From NCBI GenBank assembly GCA_029718625.1, contig CM056385.1, positions 27,297,380 through 27,361,379 of the forward strand: 64,000 bases of DNA, read 5' to 3'. This DNA is from Synaphobranchus kaupii. Taxonomy: Eukaryota > Chordata > Actinopteri > Anguilliformes > Synaphobranchidae. Positions 26,820 to 36,900 of the stretch are shown one piece after another. The notes under the pieces are model-generated. The model had not been told where the DNA came from, did not search any database, and saw only the letters and a program-made list of their open reading frames with translations. The stretch's first letter is position 1, and each line of letters begins with the position of its first letter. The translations under genes were made by a program, and so were the position numbers.

Positions 26820-26989
26820 CATAAGAATAAAAAAAAGATACAATAAAATAAAATCGCAAAAAGGGAAATTAAACCACTACAAGAAACCCAAAGAAAAACA
26901 GAAAATTAACCAAACACAATCACAAATCAAACAAAAAAATGCAGATTGCAGATTTTACCAATACTTCAAAGTGGTAGCGTGAATTATCC

Positions 26990-28475
26990 CTCCTCATTCA
27001 CTGTACAAAGGCATTCCCCCACTCCCCAAATCCCCCAGAAACCATGAACATTGTTCACCAATGTAAAAAAGTAAGCAATCTTTTGCAAATAAACCCCCGT
27101 CTTAAATGCCCCATGCACAATCCTCCACTGCAGATCACCTGATCGTTTATCACTGGGGACCTTGTACAAGCCCTGCCACCCATCGTTCGGGGAAAAGTCT
27201 GGCCCAAAAAAGTCTATTCACTTAGAGGCTTTAACGCCCTGGAGAACACAAAGGTTTTAGCACCTTCACAAAGATGATGTAGAGGGGCCTTTTTATCTCC
27301 AATGCCACTGAACACGCCCAGCTCTGGTGTTCTGAAGGAGAGAATCATCCCTTCCCTCTCCTGCCGCTCCTTGAGTTGAGCTACCACTGAGTACTTAAGG
27401 TAAAGGTCCCCCTCCCTGCCCTAGACTCCGGCAGTGGCATGTAGGGCTATAGTCAGTGAGTCCAGCAGCTGCTCCATGCGACTGATAACCTGCTCCTGCT
27501 GGAACCTGCTCCGCTGTCAGTCGCCTTCCCTCAGCTCTGAGGTGGAAGACCCTGGCGATCCCATCATCTTGACAGGCCCCCCTCGTGCAAGTGTCCGGAA
27601 ACGCGAACCCTCTATGGGCAGGACCTGGATTAAAAACCAATGGCTCATCCATAATCCATAATCCACGGGCCCATCTCCGCCGTCTCCCGGCGGTTGAGGG
27701 CGAGAACCTTCCGCACCCGCAGCGGCGACTCGCAAAGGAGGCTAAGCCCCCCGCATAGTCCGTGTCCCCTAGTTTTTATTAGGAACAGGTGCCTGTCTAG
27801 TCTGAAACCCTCCTACCCTCCTCACGAGGGCACAGGCAAAGTCCATCCATCTCTGACGAGGCACGTACAGCAACCGCTGCTAACGCTAACAAGAGGAAAG
27901 CAGCCACTCTGCAACAGACATCAATGAGTCTCCCGCCCCCCCTTCCTGTACTCCCCTTCCTGTACTGGCAACGGAAGTACTGGTGCCCTCAGCCAATGCT
28001 GTCCAGACCCGAAAAAAAATCTGTCAAGATTTTCTGAGTCTTCTCCACCAATCCACTTGGAGGATCCAATACTCAAAATGTGTGCCACAGTGCTGAAGCA
28101 GCTGAGTTGTTTATAACCAGAGCTCTTCTGTATCATAGCTGGGGTAGCAACCATTTCCATCTAGACAACCTGGCACACACCTCGTCCTCTAGCCCCTCCC
28201 TGTTTTCCACAACAAAATCAGCCATGCCCAAGAACACTCCTAAACATTTAATCCCCCCCCCCCCACCCCCCAACCCCAGTGACCCCACTGTACATTACTC
28301 TGAAGAACTGGCAACTTTGTAACATCCTCCTCACCCGTGCTCCACCATAATGCCTTCATAGTGCTGAAGAAGCCCTCTTATAAACCGATAAAGCATCTTT
28401 CAATGCGAACACATCACCCTGCCCCTGAATAAATACATTTACATCATCTGCAGAGAGAGAGAGAGAGAGCTCCCA
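26990..28475 (-). mobile_element. LINE remnant (L1/Tx1-like), 3' part of the reverse transcriptase ORF
   Basis: Read on the minus strand, about 28450 encodes ADDVNVFIQGQGDVFALKDA, the reverse-transcriptase A-D-D catalytic box and following helix. Further on come a C-L-G-V-F-L-G block, IGSSKWIGGEDSENLDRFFF, GQHWLRAPVLPLPVQEG, and near the 3' end DLQWRIVHGAFKTGVYL. These are blocks I associate with Tx1-type L1 elements of fish and frogs. Frameshifts and stops interrupt them, and the 5' half (ORF1, endonuclease) is not visible. It is a dead copy. Confidence 0.75.
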
Positions 28476-29626
28476 TTGCCTACCAGTTTGCAAACACTTG
28501 TATGTTCATGTACCATGGTACACATAGTCATTATTTTCTCCAGAAGGAGGTAAGAAGTGAGAATTTACAGCCTCTGGAAATGTATCATCTTTATATATAC
28601 CCTCATTACCTCCCTCTTATGCAAACACACGCGAACATCAGAAAAGATACAGCCAGGCAACTTTTAAAGGCCAATGAACAGGAACCCAGTAGGATGTACA
28701 TTTAGCAATATTAAAAATTACACTTACCAATATAAAGCATTGAAGTACTTGAATTTTTACTCTCCCAAGTACTACTGTTCTTTATTTTAAGCGGGGAAAA
28801 TATGCCTGTCTGTTTTTTTGTCTTCATTCCCTGATATGCATTTGTGAGATTTACAGATCTCAGAACAATAATCATGTACTGTCACCACCCAATCATACCA
28901 AATATACAATAATTACATACATAATATACAATATTTCTTGTACTGCCCCTAGGGCTATGAACGTTCCTCAAACTAGAAAGTCTTTCTTTCAATTCATCCA
29001 TAAACATTTTACCAGCAAAGCTAATGGTCTGTCTTCTAGTGACATAAAAAAAAATATATTTTCTGTGTTTGCTTCAACACTAAATCACTTTGGTGTGCCA
29101 CTGCATGTATCCCTGAGGGAGGCTGACAAGAAGGGAAGCAGGGGTGTTGATAATGCAGCGGCGTTCACGGGCCGCACCTTTACAAGAAAGGACAGTTTGT
29201 GTGGTGCGCCTTTTGGCTGGTTTGCGTTGTTGCAGTTCAACAGCGATGCAGATTCGACGGACATACAGTACGCACAATCTTAGGCATAGGCGGAAAAGGA
29301 TAATCGCCTCGGAACCATCTGGGAGGGGGGCACCAAACAAATGGTCTGTGTGGGGGGGGGGGGGGCATGTCTGATTTGGGGTAATGGGTATAAGCCCACT
29401 CTTTTTTTTGTTTGTTTGTTTTTCTGTTTCCTTCTCACATAGATGCAAAAAAAAGCTAATAAAACATAAACTCGTTTAAGTCGCAGTGTCAAATGTTTTT
29501 CTCAGTCAATTTTTCCATGTCAATATTATGCCTTTCAAGTCAACGCTGCGCCACCTGCACCCGTACCAGAGTGTTGCGGTCGAAGCGTGCGCAAGCCTCG
29601 GATGAACTCAACCACAACGCTTGGTG
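28476..29626. other. Intergenic stretch before the assembly gap, no gene seen
   Basis: AT-rich DNA with a G homopolymer (about 29353-29366) and a T/GTTT-rich run (about 29400-29430). No coding frame I can support. Confidence 0.45.
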
Positions 29627-30126
29627 NNNNNNNNNNNNNNNNNNNNNNNNNNNNNNNNNNNNNNNNNNNNNNNNNNNNNNNNNNNNNNNNNNNNNNNNNN
29701 NNNNNNNNNNNNNNNNNNNNNNNNNNNNNNNNNNNNNNNNNNNNNNNNNNNNNNNNNNNNNNNNNNNNNNNNNNNNNNNNNNNNNNNNNNNNNNNNNNNN
29801 NNNNNNNNNNNNNNNNNNNNNNNNNNNNNNNNNNNNNNNNNNNNNNNNNNNNNNNNNNNNNNNNNNNNNNNNNNNNNNNNNNNNNNNNNNNNNNNNNNNN
29901 NNNNNNNNNNNNNNNNNNNNNNNNNNNNNNNNNNNNNNNNNNNNNNNNNNNNNNNNNNNNNNNNNNNNNNNNNNNNNNNNNNNNNNNNNNNNNNNNNNNN
30001 NNNNNNNNNNNNNNNNNNNNNNNNNNNNNNNNNNNNNNNNNNNNNNNNNNNNNNNNNNNNNNNNNNNNNNNNNNNNNNNNNNNNNNNNNNNNNNNNNNNN
30101 NNNNNNNNNNNNNNNNNNNNNNNNNN
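29627..30126. other. Assembly gap of exactly 500 N
   Basis: The unresolved run is exactly 500 bases, a conventional filler for a gap of unknown length between scaffolded contigs. The true distance, and even the adjacency, of the two sides is not shown by the sequence. The 5' part of myo9b is missing on this side. Confidence 0.98.
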
Positions 30127-30177
30127 CTTCAGTATAAATACAGCTGTACAAAATGGATACTATGTATATACTTTTTT

Positions 30178-30246
30178 TTTTTTAATGCAAATGCGTAAGT
30201 AAGTCGCTCTGGATAAGAGCATCTGCTAAATGCCTGTAATGTAAGG
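30178..30246 (+). repeat. L2-like LINE/SINE 3' tail
   Basis: The block AGTCGCTCTGGATAAGAGCA followed by TCTGCTAAATGCCTGTAATG is a tail motif very common in fish genomes. Related copies occur at 49138-49345 (opposite orientation) and 61130-61215. Confidence 0.65.
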
Positions 30247-30324
30247 AGAATACTAATTAGCCTGATTTTATTCAGTATATATCCAGCTGTAGATCTGGAT
30301 GCGAGTGTCTTTGAAAAGCATAAA

Positions 30325-30500
30325 TGTGAGTGTGTGTGCTGTCCCTGATGTTGTGTAAATGTTTGGGTGTCAATACGCGCAGTGTGTGCTGTCCCTGATG
30401 TTGTGTAAATGTTTGGGGTGTCAATACGCGCAGTGTGTGCTGTCCCTGATGTTGTTGTAAATGTTTGGGGTGTCGATACGCTCAGTGTGTGCTGTTACTC
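30325..30500 (+). repeat. Minisatellite, about 50 bp unit, three copies
   Basis: The unit begins GTGTGTGCTGTCCCTGATGT and continues to CAATACGCGCA. Three tandem copies stand just upstream of the first visible myo9b exon and end about 20 bases before its acceptor. Confidence 0.9.
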
Positions 30501-30521
30501 CTCACTCTCACTCTTCCACAG

Positions 30522-30631
30522 GAAACAGTCCTGGATCACACATTCAGAACCTACCAGGTGAACATCATGCAGTCATGTGACCAGTGCAAGCTCCTACATC
30601 TGGGGCATGGAGAGAGCCTTCATGTGCTGCT
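30522..30631 (+). CDS. myo9b: myo9b C1-domain exon, first half (one-base insertion)
   Basis: Acceptor TTCCACAG, donor GCT|GTGAGT. It encodes [19 protein letters not shown], the start of a C1 finger (H-x-F then C-x2-C in CDQC). After CDQC the frame slips by one. Removing one A near 30588 continues [14 protein letters not shown]. The 110-base length misses the phase of the next exon by one base, which supports an insertion. Confidence 0.8.
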
Positions 30632-33435
30632 GTGAGTATATTACCCATCAGCCACTGCACCCTCCGCAGAGTGCTGCTGTGAGTATATTACCCATCAGCC
30701 ACTGCACCCTCCGCAGAGTGCTGCTGTGAGTATATTACCCATCAGCCCACTGCACCCTCCGCAGAGTGCTGCTGTGAGTATATTTCCCATCAGCCACTGC
30801 ACCCTCCGCAGATCTCGCTGTCATCTTCTCCACTTTTTACTTTTACTCTCTTGCTTTGTTTCAGCTTGCAAAATGGTTTGTCACAAGAAGTGTTTGTCAA
30901 AGATCTCCACAGATTGTTCCACCCTTTGTGCCAAGAAAGTAAGTCTAAAAAACACATGATTTTAGAGTAAAACGTCATTTTTATACAGTCTTCCATGAAA
31001 GGAATTGAAACACCTGGGGGTTGATTTACTAAAGGTTTGTGTGATTTACAAAAACACGTGTAAAACTGTTACCTCCCGCAAAAACATCGTTGATGGTGAT
31101 CAACTAACAAGATGTAAAGAGATACGTTAATTTCTTAGTTTTGCGGGTTAGCCTGAAATTAATATGCAAAAAACGGGTGCGATAAATGATAAATGACGAC
31201 TGTCATGTAGCAAGATTGGTACAGGTGTGCTTGGAATATCCATAATTGAAAGTTCTGAGTGATTGTGTAACAATGGGGGTTAATTAACTGGCCCATTCTA
31301 GCTAACGCTCAAAATACACAAGAAGAGAATTTTGTGGATACATACATCATGCACAGTAAGAATATTTATTTTAATCATGAAGCAAATCATGTTACAATAT
31401 TCTAGAGTAACTACTAGTATTCCCAGGGACGTCCCCTTTTAGTCCCCTCAAAGTTATGAAGTGACATTCCCTAGGGACGTCGTAAAAACGATATAAAAAT
31501 CCTAATAAGGTCATTGTTTGGCTACAATAGATTTAATTAGAAGTTTTCAGGGCACGTTCAAGCAGCGTTCCTATCCGCTTATGATATGACGTTGTGCTCA
31601 TAACATTCAGGGACGTTTCTGCAACGTTTGTTACTGTTACAATATAACATCATGTAATCAGGAAGTCACTAGAATGTCCCTGCAACGTCCTTGTAATGTT
31701 CCCCAAGCATCCTCTAAATGTCTGGGGGGATGTTACTAGAACGTTCCGGGAACGTTCTCTGCAACGTCCACGTAATGTTTAGAAAAGTGTAACAGTAACC
31801 TATACCTAAATACCATAAAACGGCAACATTGCTGCCAGTCTTTTCACTGTTTTCTTGCAGTATAACCCATTCCAAACAAAATCTCTCATTTAAATATGGC
31901 TGTTTGCGACTGCAGTCATTTGCATAATTACTCTTAGTTGATCACCTGCAAAGTGTGAAATGAGAACACATGTAAATACTTTGGCTGCGCCCACAAAATA
32001 ACACCCCTTATTTGGCATGTTGTAAATCGACCCCTTGTCTGGCTCATCTAGTAGTGTGTATGTCTGTGTGCCTGTACATGCATGCGCATGTGTGTGTACC
32101 TGGATGTGTGTTTGGATGTGTGCATGTAGATGTGTGTGCATGTTTGTATGTGTGCACGTGTGAATGTTTGTACGTGTGTATATGCATGTGCATGTATGTA
32201 TGTGTGTGTACATGCGTGTGAATGTCTGCATGTGTGTTTCAGTATGACGGTGAAAGTGACTCTCTGCAGTTTGGAGTGCGGGTGTCCCTCCTGATCAGCT
32301 GTTCGAACCCAGTGCCCGTCGTCATGGAGAAGATGTTGGGGCATGTGGAGATGAACGGGCTGTACACCGAGGGAATCTACCGCAAATCTGGCTCCACCAG
32401 CCGCACCAGGGAGCTGCATCAGCTGATGGACAGCGGTGAACACGCCCACCTCACTGAATACGCCCCCTCTTCACTGAACACGCCCACCTCACTGAACACG
32501 CCCCCTCTTCACTGAACACTCCCCCTCTTCACTGAACACGCCCACCTCACTGAACACGCCCCCTCTTCACTGAACACGCCCACCTCACTGAACACGCCCC
32601 CTCTTCACTGAACACGCCCACCTCACTGAACACGCCCCCCTCTTCACTGAACACGCCCACCTCACTGAACACACCCCCTCCTCACTGAACACACCCACTC
32701 TTCACTGAACACGCCCCCTCTTCACTGAACACGCCCACCTCACTGAACACACCCACCCTCACTGAACACGCCCCCCTCCTCACTGAACACACCCCCTCTT
32801 CACTGAACACACCCACCTCACTGAACACGCCCACCTCACTGAACACGCCCCCTCTTCACGGAACACGCCCACCTCACTGAACACACCCCCTCTTCACTGA
32901 ACACGCCCACCTCACTGAACACGCCCCCTCTTCACTGAACACGCCCACCTCACTGAACACACCCCCTCTTCACTGAACACGCCCACCTCACTGAATACGC
33001 CCCCTCTTCACTGAACACGCCCACCTCACTGAATACGCTCCTTCACTGAACACGCCCCCACCTCACTGAATACGCCCCCTCTTCACTGAACACGCCCACC
33101 TCACTGAATACGCTCCTTCACTGAACACGCCCACCTCACTGAATACGCCCCCTCTCACTGAACACGCCCACCTCACTGAATACGCCCCCTCTTCACTGAA
33201 CACGCCCACCTCACTGAATACGCTCCTTCACTGAACATGCCCACCTCACTGAATACGCCCCCTCTTCACTGAACACGCCCACCTCACTGAATACGCCCCC
33301 TCTTCACTGAACACGCCCACCTCACTGAATACGCTCCTTCCACTGAACACGCCCACCTCACTGAATACGCTCCTTCACTGAGCATGCCCATTTGTGTTTG
33401 TTTAACACTGTGTGTGTGTGTATGTGTGTGCATGT

Positions 33436-33475
<40 letters not shown>

Positions 33476-33526
33476 ATGTCTGTGTGTGCGTGTGTGTGTG
33501 TGTGTGTGTGTGCATGTGCGTGCGTG

Positions 33527-33571
<45 letters not shown>

Positions 33572-33729
33572 CGTGTGTGTGTGTGTGTGTGTGTCTGTGT
33601 GTGTGTGTGTGCATGTCTGTGTGTGTGTGTGTGTGTGCATGTGTGTGCGTGTGTGTGCGTGTGTGTGTGTCTGTGTGTGTGTGTGTGCATGTCTGTGTGT
33701 GCGTGTATGTGTGTGTGTGCATGTGTGTG

Positions 33730-33774
<45 letters not shown>

Positions 33775-33902
33775 CTGTGTGTGTGTGTGTGTGTGTGCGT
33801 GTGTGTGCGTGTGCGTGTGCGTGTGTGTGTGTGCGTGTGTGTGTGTGCGTGTGCGTGTGCATGTGCGTGCGTGTCTGTGGTGGTCTGTGTGTGTGTGTGT
33901 GT

Positions 33903-33933
<31 letters not shown>

Positions 33934-36900
33934 CGTGCGCGTGCGTGTGTGCGTGTGTGTGTGCGTGCGTGCGTGCGTGCATGCGTGCGTGTGGTGTGTG
34001 TGAGAGCAGACCTGCAGAGTGTGTGTTTGGAGGACTACCCCATCCACACCATCACGGTCTGGTTAAAAAGTGGCTGAGAGAGCTGCCTGACCCTCTCATG
34101 ACCTTCACCCACTACGACGACTTTCTGCGGGCCGCAGGTGAGTCCATATGCCAGGGACAGGTGTGGGCGGAGGGAGAGAGGGGAGAGAGGGAGGGAGGGA
34201 GAGAGGGAGGGAGGGAGAGAGGGAGGGAGGGAGAGAGAGAGAGAGGGAGGGAGAGAGGAAGAGAGAGAGGGAGGGAGAGAGGGAGGGAGAGAGGGAGAGA
34301 GAGGGAGGGAGAGAGCGGGAGGGAGGGAGAGAGAGGGAGGGAGAGGGAGGAGAGAGAGGAGGGAGGGAGAGGGAGGGATGGAGGGAGAGAGAGGGAGGGG
34401 AGATGAGAGGGAGGGAGAGGGAGGGAGAGAGGGAGGGAGAGGGAGGGAGAGAGGGAGGGGAGGGAGGGAGAGAGAGGGAGGAGGGAGGAGAGGGAGGGAG
34501 AGGAGGAGAGGAGGGAGGGAGAGAGGGAGGAGGGAGGGAGGGAGGGAGGGGAGGGAGAGAGGGAGGAGGTGGGAGGAGGGAGGGAGAGGGAGAGGAGGGA
34601 GGGGAGAGAGGGAGGGAGAGAGGGAGGGGGGAGAGAGGGAGGGAGGGAGGAGGGAGGGAGGGAGGGAGGGAGGGAGAGAGGGAGGGAGGAGGGAGGGAGA
34701 GAGAGAGGGAGGGAGGGAGGGAGGGAGAGGGAGGGAGGGGAGGGAGAGAGGGGAGGGAGGGAGTGAGGGAGAGAGGGAGAGAGGAGAGATGCAGTGGACT
34801 GATTCTCTCTCCAGACAACTCTGCCAGACCCAGAGTGCTGAGAGCGCAGGATTTACAAAGTGCTGGAACAGCTTCCCCCCGCCAACTTCAACACCCTGGA
34901 GCGCCTCTTCTTCCACCTGGTCATGTATGAGACTCTATATAGACTATTCTTCTATATCAGGTGTTGATTGGTCTGTTTGCTGGTTGTCCATGGCGATAAT
35001 CCATCTCTCATGCCTTCCAGAGTGGCCAAGGAGGAGACGCACAACCGCATGTCCGCCAAACTCCCTGGCCATCGTCTTCGCTCCCTGCCTCCTGCGCTCC
35101 CCCAACACCGCTGACCCCTTCATGAGTATGAACGACATCGGGAAGACCACCACGTGAGGCCCCGCCCCCCTAGCCCCTCCCACTATGACCCCACTCACAC
35201 ATAACCCCTCCCCACTATGACCCCACCCACACATAAACCCCTCCCACTATGACCCCACCCACACATAACCCCTCCCACTATGACCCCACCCACACATAAC
35301 CCCTCCCACTATGACCCCACCCACACATAACCCCTCCCACTATGACCCCACCCACACATAACCCCCTCCCACTATGACCACCACTCATACATAACCCCTC
35401 CCACTATGACCCCACCCACACATAACCCCTCCCACTATGACCCCACCCCACACATAACCCCTCCCACTATGACCCCACTCACACATAACCCCTCCCCACT
35501 ATGACCCCACTCACACATAACCCCTCCCACTATGACCCCACTCATACATAACCCCTCCCACTATGACCCCACTCACATATAACCCCTCCCACTATGACCC
35601 CACTCACACATAACCCCTCCCACTATGACCCCCACTCACACATAACCCCTCCCACTATGACCCCACTCATACATAACCCCTCCCACTATGACCCCACTCA
35701 CACATAACCCCTCCCACTATGACCCACTCACACATAACCCCTCCCACTATGACCCCCACCCACACATTAACCCCTCCCACTATGACCCCACCCACACATA
35801 ACCCCTCCCACTATGACCCCACCCACACATAACCCCTCCCACTATGACCCCACCCACACATAACCCCTCCCACTATGACCCCACCCACACATAACCCCTC
35901 CCACTATGACCCCACCCACACATACCCCCTCCCACTATGACCCCACTCATACATAACCCCTCCCACTATGACCCCACTCACACATAACCCCTCCCACTAT
36001 GACCCCACTCAACACATAACCCCTCCCACTATGACCCCACTCACACATAACCCCTCCACTATGACCCCACTCATACATAACCCCTCCCACTATGACCCCA
36101 CTCCACACATAACCCCTCCACTATGACCCCACTCACACATAACCCCTCCCACTATGACCCCACCCACACATAACCCCTCCCACTATGACCCCACCCACAC
36201 ATAACCCCTCCCACTATGACCCCACCCACACATAACCCCTCCCACTATGACCCCACCCACACATAACCCCTCCCACTATGACCCCACCCACACATAACCC
36301 CTCCCACTATGACCCCACCCACACCTAACCCCTCCCACTATGACCCCACTCACACATAACCCCTCCCACTATGACCCCACTCACACATAACCCCTCCCAC
36401 TATGACCTCACTCACACATAACCCCTCCCACTATGACCCCACTCACACATAACCCCTCCCACTATGACCCCACTCACACATAACCCCTCCCACTATGACC
36501 CCACTCACACATAATAAACAGCATAATAAGGGTGTAATAAACTGTAGGAATGTAAGGCATTATTCCGCCTTATCAGCAGCACTGCTCACCTGAGATGTAC
36601 CTGTGCCGCAGGTGTGTGGAGATGCTCATTAACGAGCAGCTGAAGAGGTATAATGAGAAGATGGAGGAGATCGAGCAGCTGGAGCTGGCTGAGGCCCAGG
36701 CCATCAATGAACTGCGTCTGAAGAGACAGAACACTGTGCGTCTTTTACTGTGTTTGAGTCCAGTATACGGGATTAGTGCTTTGTTCCAGCATAGTGGATT
36801 AGTGCTTTGTTCCAGTATAGGGGATAAGTGCTTTGTTCCAGTATAGGGGATTAGTGCTTTGTTCCAGTATATGGGATAAGTGCTTTGTTCCAGTATAGAG

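Noticed and set aside
33284..34406. Very long open frames on both strands (Cys/Val, His/Thr, Arg/Glu/Gly, Ser/Pro/Leu)
   Set aside because: They are translations of TG and GGGAGA simple repeats within a myo9b intron. They open in several frames at once and cross real splice sites.
34035..35157. Open frames of about 290-340 codons on both strands
   Set aside because: They are mostly polypurine repeat. Only short parts of the plus frame coincide with real myo9b exons, and the splice-defined exons are reported instead.
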